Source of the DNA: JACMLD01 sp039916305
Lineage (GTDB): Bacteria; Bacteroidota; Bacteroidia; Chitinophagales; Chitinophagaceae
Length of the DNA stretch: 64,000 nucleotides
NCBI GenBank assembly: GCA_039916305.1
Contig: JBDSLR010000038.1
Coordinates: forward strand, 62,001-126,000
Direction: 5' to 3'
Shown in pieces: positions 35,608-45,223 of this stretch. Position 1 is the stretch's first letter. Every line of letters begins with the position of its first letter. The notes beneath the pieces are model-generated. The model was not told the DNA's origin, made no database searches, and worked only from the letters and a program-made list of their open reading frames with translations. A program made the position numbers and the translations under genes.

Positions 35608-37332
35608 ATGAGGCAATTTCCAGTCTTAAAACGAATCGCCGTCGTGGGCGGCGGGCCATCTGCACTATTTCTGCTTAAATCTTTATTGGAAGATACCCAT
35701 CAAAATTTTAGTGTTGACATTTTCGAAGCCGGCAACGAAACCGGCGTTGGCTTCCCGTACAGCAGGGAGGGTTCATCTTACGAGCATATCACCAATGTTT
35801 CTGGAAATGAAATACCAGCGCTGGTCACCAGCACGTCGGAATGGTTGAAGACATTAGCTCCTGAGTACCTCCGGAAATATGGCATCGATGCCGGTGACTT
35901 CAGCGATTACAAGGTTTTTCCGCGCCTGCTATTTGGGGATTATTTGCATGCCCAGTTTGACTTGTTGTTGCAAAAAGCCGCCGGGAATAGTATCACTGTG
36001 CGTGTTCACCTTCACAGCCGGGTGATTGACATTGCTGACAACCGGATAGAAAAAAAAGTGACTATCAAAACGATCGACAAAATTCATGACAATTTTGATT
36101 ATGCAGTTATTTGCAGCGGGCACCAATGGCCGGTAACACACGAAAGAACTCATCCCGGATATTATGATTCCCCTTATCCACCCATAAAAATCAGCAACAC
36201 TTTTAATGAATCTGTGGCGATTAAAGGGAGCTCGTTGACAGCTATTGATGCTGTTCGTACACTGGCTGCACAAAATGGTGTTTTTTCCAGGGATAATGCT
36301 GGTAAACTTGTATACATTGTTAATGAAGAGTCGAAAAATTTTTGCATCGTAATGCACTCATTGCAGGGACTGCTACCTGGCATCCGTTTTCATCTGGAAG
36401 ATTCACACCTGTCTGCTAATTCACTGTTGTCAGAAGATGCGATCATTTCCCACCGTAGCAAAAACGACGGTTTTCTATCACTTGATTTTATATTTGACAA
36501 AGATTTCAAGGAGCCAATGCTTGAAAAAGATCCTGCCTTTTACAACCATATCAAACATATGAGCATGGAAATGTTTGTAGACGAGATGATGCAGATACGG
36601 GAGAGAGCGGATCCATTCCAGTTATTGCGCGCGGAGTATGAAGAAGCAAGATTATCCATTAAAAAAAAGGAGTCAGTTCACTGGAAGGAAATGTTGGCAG
36701 TGTTAAGTTTTGCCATGAATTATCCCGCGAAATATTTTTCAGCTGAAGATATGATGAGGTTGCAAAAAGTGCTTATGCCACTCATATCTATCATCATTGC
36801 TTTCGTACCTCAGAATTCTTGCGAAGAATTATTTGCATTGCAGGATGCCGGGATATTACGCGTTGTAGCGGTCGAGCGGGAAAGCAATGTTACGTTGTAC
36901 CATCCTGAAGGCGTAGTCTATCATCACAAAGATGAGTACGGAGTTGCCCATGATACTGTATATAAAACGTTTATTGACTGTACCGGTCAGCCACATCTAT
37001 GGCTAAAAGATTTTCCATTTAATACACTTGTGAAGGATGGAACCGTATCCCAGGCATTGATACGGTTTCGTTCTTATAGTAATGCAGTTACAACCAGGAA
37101 AGAATACCCTGAAAAAATTGTTCACGAAAATGATAGCATATGTCTCAAAGTTCCGGGCATCAGCATTACCGATTCTTTTAGTGTAGTGGGTGAAGACAAG
37201 AAACCTAATCCGAGGCTGTTTATTATGGCAGTCCCATTTATCGGAGGCTACAATCCTGATTATTCCGGCCTTGATTTTTGTGCGGAGGCGTCGCATAAAA
37301 TTGTCGCGGCCATTTTAGAAGTTAGTGCATGA
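35608..37332 (+). CDS. FAD/NAD(P)-binding protein (NAD_binding_9 type)
   Basis: A 574-residue cytosolic protein. The N-terminal Rossmann dinucleotide motif is IAVVGGGPSALFLLKSLL (about 11-28), followed by the family's GVGFPYSREGSSYEHITNVS segment and a second conserved CSGHQWP turn near 170. The C-terminal part carries FIDCTGQPHLWL and a final AVPFIGGYNPDYSGLDFC. The architecture fits pfam13454-type FAD-NAD(P)-binding proteins, whose substrates are mostly unknown. The gene is preceded by a 923-bp gap and followed by 299 bp with two small stem-loops. No partner enzyme is adjacent. Confidence 0.85.
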   Translation: MRQFPVLKRIAVVGGGPSALFLLKSLLEDTHQNFSVDIFEAGNETGVGFPYSREGSSYEHITNVSGNEIPALVTSTSEWLKTLAPEYLRKYGIDAGDFSDYKVFPRLLFGDYLHAQFDLLLQKAAGNSITVRVHLHSRVIDIADNRIEKKVTIKTIDKIHDNFDYAVICSGHQWPVTHERTHPGYYDSPYPPIKISNTFNESVAIKGSSLTAIDAVRTLAAQNGVFSRDNAGKLVYIVNEESKNFCIVMHSLQGLLPGIRFHLEDSHLSANSLLSEDAIISHRSKNDGFLSLDFIFDKDFKEPMLEKDPAFYNHIKHMSMEMFVDEMMQIRERADPFQLLRAEYEEARLSIKKKESVHWKEMLAVLSFAMNYPAKYFSAEDMMRLQKVLMPLISIIIAFVPQNSCEELFALQDAGILRVVAVERESNVTLYHPEGVVYHHKDEYGVAHDTVYKTFIDCTGQPHLWLKDFPFNTLVKDGTVSQALIRFRSYSNAVTTRKEYPEKIVHENDSICLKVPGISITDSFSVVGEDKKPNPRLFIMAVPFIGGYNPDYSGLDFCAEASHKIVAAILEVSA

Positions 37333-37457
37333 TGTCGTCTATGATATTAAGATATTGCACATCCTCTGCGTAAACTGGCTGCTAAATAAATCGCAGCAAA
37401 TATACCAGTTGATAAAGCCTGTTTCTCCATCTAAATGTGCAATTTAAAAATTTAAAC

Positions 37458-37590
37458 CACTGATAATATTTCAATCAGTGACAAATTGAGGGCGAAACTG
37501 ATGTGAGCATTTAGCATTTGGGCGCAATACAGGAGGTGTAATACAGTGCGCTGGGAGCTGCAGATAGCCATGCCACACAATCGTGGCATG
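37458..37590. repeat. Two small stem-loops between the FAD protein and esterase genes
   Basis: CACTGAT at 37458-37464 pairs with ATCAGTG at 37474-37480. CATGCCAC at 37569-37576 pairs with GTGGCATG at 37583-37590, extended by AGATA and TATCT outside. The second is followed by a T-rich stretch and could end transcription of the FAD protein gene, or shape the esterase leader 41 bp before its start. Confidence 0.5.
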
Positions 37591-37631
37591 TTATTATCTT
37601 CTATTAAAATGAGTACAACTAAATTTTTATC

Positions 37632-38789
37632 ATGACAATTGCAAATTTTACCTCAACAAAAGCTTATAGCACCTTTTTTTCAATTGTAGCACTGGTGTTA
37701 ACAATATCGTGCAACAATAGTGGTTCAGGAGTAGCCGGGGTTGATTCGACTGACGGGTCGAAAAATGCTGCCAATATGGATTCTTCCGGGGCAAAATCTG
37801 TTAAACCCAATGGGCCAAAGCCCGATTGGGCGCCCGGGATTCATCCAGAAATGCAAGCCGTGATAGAGAATTTGGTGAGCTACAATGCCCCGGCTATTGA
37901 ATCCTTGTCAGCAGCAGATGCCAGGAAAAATCCTACGCCTGCAACAGCTGTAATGGACTTGATAAAAGAAAATAATATTGCCGTGTCGTTACCAGAGGTT
38001 GATACAGTTGGGAAAAATATTCCTGTATCCGGTGGTACAGTTCACGTAAGAATTTACACACCCAGGGCAACGATGACATCATATCCAATCATTTTATATA
38101 TACATGGTGGGGGTTGGGTTATTGCAGACATTAATACTTATGATGCATCTGCTGCCTCAATGGCTGAACAGACAAAATCGGTGGTTGTATCTGTAAATTA
38201 CCGTCAGGGTCCGGAATTCAAATTTCCTACAGCGCACAATGATTGTTTTGCTGCATATGAATGGATGCTGAAAAACGCAGCCGCATTAAAAGGTGATACA
38301 AGTAAAGTGGGCTTATTGGGTGAAAGTGCCGGCGGTAATCTTGCGGCTAATGTTGCTATCATGGCCAGAGACAAACACATTAAAACACCATTAGCTGAAG
38401 TGCTGGTATATCCAATTGCCCAAAGCGATATGGAAGCGCCGGCGTATATTCAAAACGCGATGGCAAAGCCGTTAAATAAAGCCATGATGGCCTGGTTTTA
38501 TAAGAATTACCTGCCTTCACAATCAGCGGTCAAAGATCCCAGGATTGATTTGACAAAAGCAGACTTAAAAGGACTTCCTCCGACCACTATCATTACTGCA
38601 CAATATGATCCGTTGCAATCAGATGGTCAGATGCTACGTGATAAAATGAAAGCCGAAGGGATTGACGTGACTTATAAAGATTATGATGGTGTTACCCACG
38701 AATTTTTTGGAATGGCGGCTATTGTGCCAGAAGCAAAACAGGCACAGGCATTTGCAGCCGGCCAGCTTAATAAAGCCTTTGGCAAATAA
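37632..38789 (+). CDS. Exported alpha/beta-hydrolase esterase (hormone-sensitive-lipase type)
   Basis: A 385-residue protein with an export signal ending near Cys27 (VLTISCNNSGSG), probably a lipoprotein, then a Ser/Gly/Lys-rich linker to about residue 62. The hydrolase has the oxyanion HGGGW at 158-162, nucleophile Ser232 in GESAGGN, Asp326 in AQYDPLQSDG and His356 in VTHEFFG, the full catalytic set of family IV esterases. Likely substrates are short-chain acyl or aryl esters in the periplasm. It appears to stand alone. Confidence 0.9.
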   Translation: MTIANFTSTKAYSTFFSIVALVLTISCNNSGSGVAGVDSTDGSKNAANMDSSGAKSVKPNGPKPDWAPGIHPEMQAVIENLVSYNAPAIESLSAADARKNPTPATAVMDLIKENNIAVSLPEVDTVGKNIPVSGGTVHVRIYTPRATMTSYPIILYIHGGGWVIADINTYDASAASMAEQTKSVVVSVNYRQGPEFKFPTAHNDCFAAYEWMLKNAAALKGDTSKVGLLGESAGGNLAANVAIMARDKHIKTPLAEVLVYPIAQSDMEAPAYIQNAMAKPLNKAMMAWFYKNYLPSQSAVKDPRIDLTKADLKGLPPTTIITAQYDPLQSDGQMLRDKMKAEGIDVTYKDYDGVTHEFFGMAAIVPEAKQAQAFAAGQLNKAFGK

Positions 38790-38868
38790 CAGATAAATAT
38801 AAACTGTCTGGATTCAAAAAGCCTCAAATCGAGTAAATTACAGCGGATTTCCTGTTATTTAATCTATT

Positions 38869-39249
38869 CTATATCATATAAAATTCCCACTGTATCCTGT
38901 CCGGATCTTTAAAAGCAACATATTGTTTTTGCAGGGTTTCATCTAATTTTACACCCGTATTTTCAACACCTGCAGCCTGCAACCCATCCGTTACGCGGTA
39001 CAACTCTTCCTGCGTCTCGCATGCCATGGCAATATGATCCGTACCGATGGTGAAAGGGTTAAACTTCGCATCTTCTCCTGCTGGTTTAAAAACAATAAAT
39101 ACTCCACCAATGGCGAAAGCAAATATCCCAGGCGCTTCCAGGGCAATGGGGAAGCCAAGGACTTCACTATAAAATTTTTTTGAAGCCTCAAGGTTGGACG
39201 ACCTCAAGTTAATGTGGTGGATGCCGGGTGTTTTTGGTTGGATGGCCAT
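38869..39249 (-). CDS. VOC superfamily (glyoxalase-like) protein
   Basis: A 126-residue cytosolic protein made of two beta-alpha-beta-beta-beta modules: GIHHINLRSSNLEASKKFYS at about 9-28 (first metal-ligand His), FAFAIGGVFIVFKP, then TDHIAMACETQEELYRV (second His) and the final DRIQWEFYMI with the usual Glu. These proteins bind one metal ion and include lyases, dioxygenases and antibiotic-binding proteins; this member's role is unknown. Confidence 0.88.
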   Translation of the reverse strand: MAIQPKTPGIHHINLRSSNLEASKKFYSEVLGFPIALEAPGIFAFAIGGVFIVFKPAGEDAKFNPFTIGTDHIAMACETQEELYRVTDGLQAAGVENTGVKLDETLQKQYVAFKDPDRIQWEFYMI

Positions 39250-39901
39250 GAATATATTGTTTTAGTAACCAGAAAGATAAATCATTTCTATGGGTTAAAT
39301 ATTTTTTCCTGAAGTCTATCTTTTATTTTTTGAAATTATTTTAGTCCACATCAGGCCAAATTTGGGTATGCGTATACCTTTTTCGTAACGATTAACAACG
39401 GACAACATTCAATGCTGTGTCATCTGTGGATCATTCGGAAACAACATCAGTGTGTAAGAGCCGACGAGTTTCCAGTGCATGATTTATTTTGCTGATATTA
39501 TTTAAATAAAACAATAGCTCGTACTTAATTCAGCATTTATTTCAGCATTCAGGTTTTTGCTTCGATACATTTCTACTATCATCTGCGTTATAATAATTGC
39601 ATCTGAGACACCATAAGCAGTGTCATGTGGGTGCTGGTGGAATAGTAAGGTTTTATTGGGTAAAAAATAGGCTGAAAGACTAGTGAATTGTTTCCTGGAT
39701 TTTTAGGGTACGTTTTCAAGCCACTCAGGACCTTCGGAAAATGAACCCCTGCAATTGTCGCGGAGGTTTTTGTTTTAAGAAAAAAATTGAAAATTCCGGT
39801 GTTGTTTTAACTGCCCTAGGCAGTGCTTATTTATTAAGCGGAGCATGGACAAAGGCTATGCTAACCAACAGTTATCTATTGAAAACTTGACAAGCTGCTG
39901 G
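39250..39901. other. Intergenic stretch, 652 bp, with a possible gene remnant on the minus strand
   Basis: On the minus strand, 39502-39774 is one frame broken by a single stop. It reads NKNLRDNCRGSFSEGPEWLE, then after the stop KQFTSLSAYFLPNKTLLFHQ, HDTAYGVSDAIIITQMIVEM and on to AELSTSYCFI before TAA. Composition is protein-like but no family was recognised. The plus strand shows nothing. Confidence 0.35.
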
Positions 39902-40516
39902 TCAGGTTCCGGATTTCTGAATGCACCAGGTAGTCATACAACGGCTATTTTGCACATTGGTAGTTTTGATCGGTTCGTACAACATTCCAAATTCATTTGT
40001 ATAATCCAGCAGCATTTGTTGATTAACTAAAAAAAACTCGCTGCCATCCGGAAGTAGATAACGACCGTTGCTGAGTGGTTTTACCAGTTCTTCCAGCCCG
40101 ATATCTGATGCTAACCGCGCAAAAAAATAGCCACCGGGCTGTAGTACCCTGAATATAGATCGCAGCATGAGATCAAAATGCGGCCCGTTCATGGCAAAGT
40201 GTAAAACGGCGTTACAAATAACCAGGTTAAATGTATTATCACTGAATGGCATGTTTTCCGCACGGCAGACAACAAAATTCTCCGGGGGAATACCTGGAGC
40301 AAGGTATGCGCATAATTCTTTTACCAGTTCAATAGCCTGGGGATTGGAATCAACGCCAGATACCTCATATCCATTACGCAAAAAGTAGGATAGATTACGT
40401 CCACTACCACAACCAACGTCCAGCACTTTTTTAGTTCTATCATAACGCCCTTTTAATAATTGATCGAACAGGTAGATATCAATATTGCCAAAAGTTTCGA
40501 GTAATGTGTTTTGCAT
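39902..40516 (-). CDS. Class I SAM-dependent methyltransferase
   Basis: A 204-residue cytosolic enzyme. Motif I, VLDVGCGSGRNLSYFL (about 32-47), binds S-adenosylmethionine, and the acidic turn GVDSNPQAI follows. The post-I region holds NLVICNAVLHFAMNG and the LQPGGYFFARLA strand typical of methyltransf_11 proteins. The acceptor is unknown. The start ATG at 40516 gives a normal family length. It is monocistronic within the accessory-looking stretch. Confidence 0.88.
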   Translation of the reverse strand: MQNTLLETFGNIDIYLFDQLLKGRYDRTKKVLDVGCGSGRNLSYFLRNGYEVSGVDSNPQAIELVKELCAYLAPGIPPENFVVCRAENMPFSDNTFNLVICNAVLHFAMNGPHFDLMLRSIFRVLQPGGYFFARLASDIGLEELVKPLSNGRYLLPDGSEFFLVNQQMLLDYTNEFGMLYEPIKTTNVQNSRCMTTWCIQKSGT

Positions 40517-40722
40517 CAGCTGCGTTTAACAAAAGCAAATTAAGTATAAAATCAGGACTATGAAGAAACCTTTAACAATGTTGAACGCCGCTGATGTGTA
40601 CAAATGATCTGATGATTACTAGCTGTATGCACCTTTTAATAAGTTGCTGGCGTAGCTAAAATGTCTTTCTGCATAGCGGCCGGCTGCCGGTTTGAGTACC
40701 GTATTAACTAATGAAAGCATCT

Positions 40723-42114
40723 TTACTTATAGAGTTTGATTTCTTCTATTGTTCTGTTTAACCTGCTTCTTTCTGCGGCAAATGCCATTAAATGACTTTC
40801 AATAGACAATTCAATAGATGAACTTAACAGCGTACTGTCCTGCTGCGCAACCGCCTGCACCCAGTCCCTTACAAGATTGTGATCGCCGCCACCATGAGGG
40901 TCTGTTTTCATTTTCCAGGAGGTTTGCTTTCTCGTTTTAAAGTCGGTCATTACAAATGTTTCCATGTCACCTACAATATCACCCTTAGAGCCCATTATCC
41001 TGGTTCTGCGCCCTTCATATGATACATGTGCTTCCATGGAGAATGCCGCTGTTACGCCATTTTCAAAGAGAATGTTTACGGTAAGATGATCGGGCTGGTC
41101 GTTATCCATTTTATATACACAGCGGCCATAATCGGTCGTTTTTAATTTTTGCAGTATAAGTTCATCCCAGTTGGATTTGTTATCCGGCAAATCAAACACA
41201 TATAAGCGCTTTTTATCACGCAGGTAAATTTGCATGGCGGAATAGGGACATTCATGCTCCACCAGGCAGCCATCAGTACATCTTTCTGTACTTCCTTCCG
41301 GCGCATTCCTGGTGGTAAACCAGCTGAGGTTACCAAAGCAGTGAACATCGTGCGCCGGGCTGTTTACAAGCCAGCGGATAATATCTGTATCATGGGATGA
41401 TTTTGCCAATACTATAGGTGTAGCTGTTTTACTATTTTTCCATTTGCCTCTTACGTAAGAGTGGCTCATATGTATTTGTTCGATGGGCTCCAGGTGCTGT
41501 ACGCTGATGATATTCCCAATAAGACCTGCATCTATGATTTCCTTCAGTTCGCGGAAATGAGACGAGTAACGCAGTACATGACAAACGCCCACAATGCGAT
41601 TGGTAGCAATGGCCTTTTGCAGCACCTGCCGGCATTCTTCTTCTGTGCCCGCGATGGGTTTTTCCAGCAATACATCGTAGCCTGCATCCAGTGCGGCCAG
41701 GCAAGGCTTAATATGGACGTTATCCGGTGTGGCAATAATTATAGCATCAGCCATTTTGGGCCGGTCAAAAATGGCTGACCAATTGCTGAAGCAATATTCG
41801 TCGGCAATCCGGTGTCTTTCTTTCATCCTGTTTCTTCTTTGCATATCGGGTTCTGCTACGGCTACAATCTTTAGATCGCCAGGTTTTTTTATCGCATAAT
41901 CTGCGTATATAGTCCCCCTGTGCCCGGCGCCAATTAAAATGGCGGTAACTGGTTGCGCTAGTTTTTTATGACGTGGGTTTTCAAAAACATCAGCATGCAA
42001 CCCAAACAACGAGGCCATTTCTTTCCATCGCAGCAGGGCATTTTCTTTTGCCGTCGCCAACAATCCTTCAGTTCGTAAAAATTTCCTTGAAGCTATAAAT
42101 TGGCGTAGTGACAT
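40723..42114 (-). CDS. Gfo/Idh/MocA family oxidoreductase
   Basis: A 463-residue NAD(P)-dependent oxidoreductase. The nucleotide-binding Rossmann fold begins at about residue 57 (AILIGAGHRGTIYADYA), with the family EKP motif in LLEKPIAGTEEEC and the catalytic-region segment VLRYSSHFRELKEIID. The C-terminal substrate domain includes the Cys-rich ERCTDGCLVEHECPYSA, often seen in sugar-dehydrogenase-like members. A 55-residue basic N-terminal extension without export features precedes the fold. Members act on sugars or inositols; the substrate is unknown. Confidence 0.9.
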   Translation of the reverse strand: MSLRQFIASRKFLRTEGLLATAKENALLRWKEMASLFGLHADVFENPRHKKLAQPVTAILIGAGHRGTIYADYAIKKPGDLKIVAVAEPDMQRRNRMKERHRIADEYCFSNWSAIFDRPKMADAIIIATPDNVHIKPCLAALDAGYDVLLEKPIAGTEEECRQVLQKAIATNRIVGVCHVLRYSSHFRELKEIIDAGLIGNIISVQHLEPIEQIHMSHSYVRGKWKNSKTATPIVLAKSSHDTDIIRWLVNSPAHDVHCFGNLSWFTTRNAPEGSTERCTDGCLVEHECPYSAMQIYLRDKKRLYVFDLPDNKSNWDELILQKLKTTDYGRCVYKMDNDQPDHLTVNILFENGVTAAFSMEAHVSYEGRRTRIMGSKGDIVGDMETFVMTDFKTRKQTSWKMKTDPHGGGDHNLVRDWVQAVAQQDSTLLSSSIELSIESHLMAFAAERSRLNRTIEEIKLYK

Positions 42115-42610
42115 AATATATAATGGTTTTTAATACCGATCCGGATACAGGAATGTATTATCGGGAACAAGATACGAATGGATACGATACAGGAATAGCC
42201 CGGTGTAAGATAGATAGATAGCCAGTAGCGCGGGTACAGCATACAGGCCGTTTAAAGCTGCTACATAAATACAGGGTATATTATTGACGTGTATAATGCA
42301 AGTGACATACCAATCCGGCAATCATTTTACAGTATACTGTTAAATATTGCCGGGCCTTTTGCCGGTGGAGTGGATGCTGATATGTTGTTTGTTAATACGC
42401 CTTTCAGAAAAGAACTGGGTTTTAAATTCGTTTATTTTGTGTGTATTGGCTAAAGACAGGCGTTTTTAATTTTTCGGGAAAGCAGCAGTATTTTATCGCA
42501 GCGGTTCATATCAAATTGTATCAATGCGGCTGTTATCTGCTTCAACAGGATCAATGTTGAACAGTATGCAATATATACGCGGCGATTTTTGTTTGAATGG
42601 ATAGTTAGTC
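42115..42610. other. Intergenic stretch, 496 bp
   Basis: No gene is supported. It has a short GATA run near 42209 and a repeated TGCCGG near 42348-42366. A 63-codon minus-strand frame at 42130-42321 overlaps the presumed upstream region of the oxidoreductase gene and looks like chance. Confidence 0.4.
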
Positions 42611-43447
42611 TCACGTGTTCAGCACCAGTATTGGAATGGTACAGGCATGAACAATTTTTTGCGGATAATAGGCAGTATTAAAATCAGGGTTTTGCCTGTT
42701 TGAGGAAGCATTGACTACCACCAGGTCAAAAGCCTGCTCTTTATTATTTGTACATGCAAGCACTTTTTCTGAAAAATCACTACCGTGCGAATAGTATTCC
42801 ATGGAATAATTAATGTCCTGCTGTTCCAGTTTACTTTGTAATGTAAAACCAGGCTGATCATTGCCATCTGGGTCATCATTATTATCGGGCGATAAGACAG
42901 GCAGCAACAGGCCAAAGAATTGCCGTTCAAGGTGCGCCAGCAAAGTCATTGCATGAAATTGCTGTACAGTAGCTGATAATTTATAGATGGGCAGCAGCAT
43001 ACGCTCAATCTTGTATTCCACAATGTTTTCTGGGACAATAAACAAAGGAATTTTAGTCTTTTCCGCCATCTGTGATGTATGGGTGCCGGCATATGCCGCC
43101 ATCATACCATTGCTTCCATTCTTGCCCATAACAATCATATCTGTATTAAGATTAACAGCATTCTTCAAAATATTATGGGTTACCGACCCGTATTCGGTAG
43201 TATAAAAGCATTTGACCTGGTACTCATTCAGTACAGACATGGCAAGAATACCTAGTTGTTGAATAGTTTCCCGGAACCTCAATGGTTTCAGTCTGTAGCC
43301 TGTCCCGAACAGGTCGTAATCGTTGTCAATAACATGCAGGAGATGGATGGATGCCTTAAACTTTGCGGCGAAGGTTGCCGCAAATTGGAGTGCATTCGTG
43401 CTGCTGCCGCTAAAATCCACGGGTACCAATATTTTCCGGATAGTCAT
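42611..43447 (-). CDS. Universal stress protein, tandem UspA domains
   Basis: A 278-residue cytosolic protein with two UspA domains. The first (1-140) starts RKILVPVDFSGSSTNALQFA and ends with GSNGMMAAYAGTHTSQMAEK, close to the ATP-binding G-x2-G-x9-G-S/T pattern. The second (145-278) is more diverged. UspA proteins accumulate under starvation or envelope stress. It lies 102 bp downstream of the TPR gene on the same strand and may be the third gene of the stress operon or have its own promoter. Confidence 0.9.
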   Translation of the reverse strand: MTIRKILVPVDFSGSSTNALQFAATFAAKFKASIHLLHVIDNDYDLFGTGYRLKPLRFRETIQQLGILAMSVLNEYQVKCFYTTEYGSVTHNILKNAVNLNTDMIVMGKNGSNGMMAAYAGTHTSQMAEKTKIPLFIVPENIVEYKIERMLLPIYKLSATVQQFHAMTLLAHLERQFFGLLLPVLSPDNNDDPDGNDQPGFTLQSKLEQQDINYSMEYYSHGSDFSEKVLACTNNKEQAFDLVVVNASSNRQNPDFNTAYYPQKIVHACTIPILVLNT

Positions 43448-43549
43448 GAATTTTTTTTGACCCTGCTTTTGTGGAATAGTAAAGCAGGATGCAGACTTTA
43501 CAATTAGGATTAACGAATTGATGCGGACGAAAGTTTGCTGAACTTACCC

Positions 43550-45190
43550 TCATCTGCTGTTACCCGCATCATTGTTTTTGACCATATTTTTCTTAAGTAT
43601 ATCAATATATTTTTTGGCATCCCCGTTTTCGGGATCCAGGGTCAATAACTTTTCAAAATAACTGACCGCTGTTTCATAATCTTTTTCTGCATTTGCTTTA
43701 TAGGCAGCGATATAGCCATACGCTTCTATGAGGTGCTTTTTCGCTGTACTGTTTAGTGAATCTTTTTCAATTAAGGTGATCAGGTTCATATAGTGGGGAA
43801 CAGCTATTCCCATTACCATTGCCGTGTCGATGGCAGCGTTGGTCCTGGCCCGCCAGTATGGTCCGAATTCTTCGGCCGGGTATTTAATTTCATACATGGC
43901 GAATACAGTATCTGCAGTAGGATAGTCTTTTGCTAGATAGCTGGACAGTCCCCAGTTAAAAAGATCTACATTGGAAGCGCCTGGTTTGGAAGAATAATAT
44001 TTGCCGAGCCATACAGATTCGTTGGCGTAGTCTTTTTGTTTTTTATAGAGGGCGGCAATTTGTTTATAATAATTTGATTTTATCACCGTGTCCTGCTCCA
44101 GGTCAGCACCTTTTGCAAGAAAGTATGCAGCACTGTCTTCTTTGCCCGGCAGGCTGGCGTACATATTACCCATTGCTTCATAATCTTTTGCAATGATGCC
44201 GCTATCGGGCTGTAAAGCAAAATAGCTGTTCATAAACCGTACTGCTGCCAACGAGTCGCCCTGTTCTTTATAGCTGTATGCTTCCAGTTTGTATAGCCTT
44301 GGTTGTACTGCTTTGCCCTCTTTTTTTATTAAAGCGTCAGCCATTGCAATAGCCTCGCTGAATTTACCGGTTGCATAGAGCATATCCGTAACCAGGTAAT
44401 CGTTTTTAATATTGTAATCAGACGTCTGTATATATTTTGTGAGGTACCCTTTGGCAAGGTTAAGATTGGTAAAGTAATAATGATAGTAGAGTTCATAAAG
44501 GGCCGGGGCGTACTGTGGATCGGCCGCCACTGCTTTTTCAAAGGAAGGAAGATACTGGCCTGCATTTTTTTGTGATGTATAAATTTTACCAATTTTGTAG
44601 TCGGCTTCTGCATAAGTTTTATCTTTTGCCAATGCTTCCTGGTAGGCTTTATACGCATTTCCGCCATCCATTAGCTTACGGTAGGCATCACCCGTAAGCA
44701 CATAAAGCGCAGGGCTGTGTTTATCTTTTTTTATTGCCTTTTGCAAAAGTTCTAATGCATAAACTGCATTACCGTCTTTTGTTGCAATATGAGCGCTTGC
44801 TATTTCGGCCAGTACGCCGGGGTCTTTCATTTTTGAATTCTTCAGGGCATGGTTAAATTCAGCTTTTGCTGCGAGGCTGTCACCCCTTATCAATAAAATA
44901 TGCCCCAGCACGCTCTTGATCAGTGGCTGGTCTTTTACTCCTTCAGGTGCTAACTGCAATGTGTCATTAAATACTGCCTGGGTACCGGCACCTATATACG
45001 CCCTGGCAAGAAGATACCATGCCGTTCCATTGCCGGGATCTGATTTTAAAAAATCGTGCAGTACGGTTACAGCGCTGCCAAACCTTTCGTGATAGATAAG
45101 TTGTTTAGCGGTGTCAAGTGATTGTGCCCGGGCGTTACCTGAAATCGTAATGCAGATTAATATTGTTGTATAAAACCTAATCATATGCAT
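43550..45190 (-). CDS. Secreted tetratricopeptide-repeat protein
   Basis: About 546 residues. I chose the ATG at 45190 (or the one at 45184) because it gives a clean signal peptide (MIRFYTTILICITISGNARAQ); a start at 45223 would add 11 residues before it. About a dozen TPR units follow (LDTAKQLIYHERFGSAVTVL, GTAWYLLARAYIGAG, TYAEADYKIGKIYTSQKNAG, YETAVSYFEKLLTLDPENGD), so it is a periplasmic or outer-membrane scaffold for protein contacts. It follows a universal stress gene directly, so an exported scaffold is made with cytosolic stress proteins. The function is unknown. Confidence 0.88.
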   Translation of the reverse strand: MHMIRFYTTILICITISGNARAQSLDTAKQLIYHERFGSAVTVLHDFLKSDPGNGTAWYLLARAYIGAGTQAVFNDTLQLAPEGVKDQPLIKSVLGHILLIRGDSLAAKAEFNHALKNSKMKDPGVLAEIASAHIATKDGNAVYALELLQKAIKKDKHSPALYVLTGDAYRKLMDGGNAYKAYQEALAKDKTYAEADYKIGKIYTSQKNAGQYLPSFEKAVAADPQYAPALYELYYHYYFTNLNLAKGYLTKYIQTSDYNIKNDYLVTDMLYATGKFSEAIAMADALIKKEGKAVQPRLYKLEAYSYKEQGDSLAAVRFMNSYFALQPDSGIIAKDYEAMGNMYASLPGKEDSAAYFLAKGADLEQDTVIKSNYYKQIAALYKKQKDYANESVWLGKYYSSKPGASNVDLFNWGLSSYLAKDYPTADTVFAMYEIKYPAEEFGPYWRARTNAAIDTAMVMGIAVPHYMNLITLIEKDSLNSTAKKHLIEAYGYIAAYKANAEKDYETAVSYFEKLLTLDPENGDAKKYIDILKKNMVKNNDAGNSR

Positions 45191-45223
45191 GTTTTTTATT
45201 TTTAATAATATTTTTCCGTTCAT

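Noticed and set aside
39845..40030. 61-codon plus-strand frame
   Set aside because: It overlaps the 3' end of the methyltransferase gene on the other strand and shows no family features.
42209..42226. GATA microsatellite
   Set aside because: Only about three units, not in a coding or promoter position that would suggest phase variation.
42130..42321. 63-codon minus-strand frame upstream of the Gfo/Idh/MocA gene
   Set aside because: Low protein-likeness and it would occupy the promoter region of a real gene.
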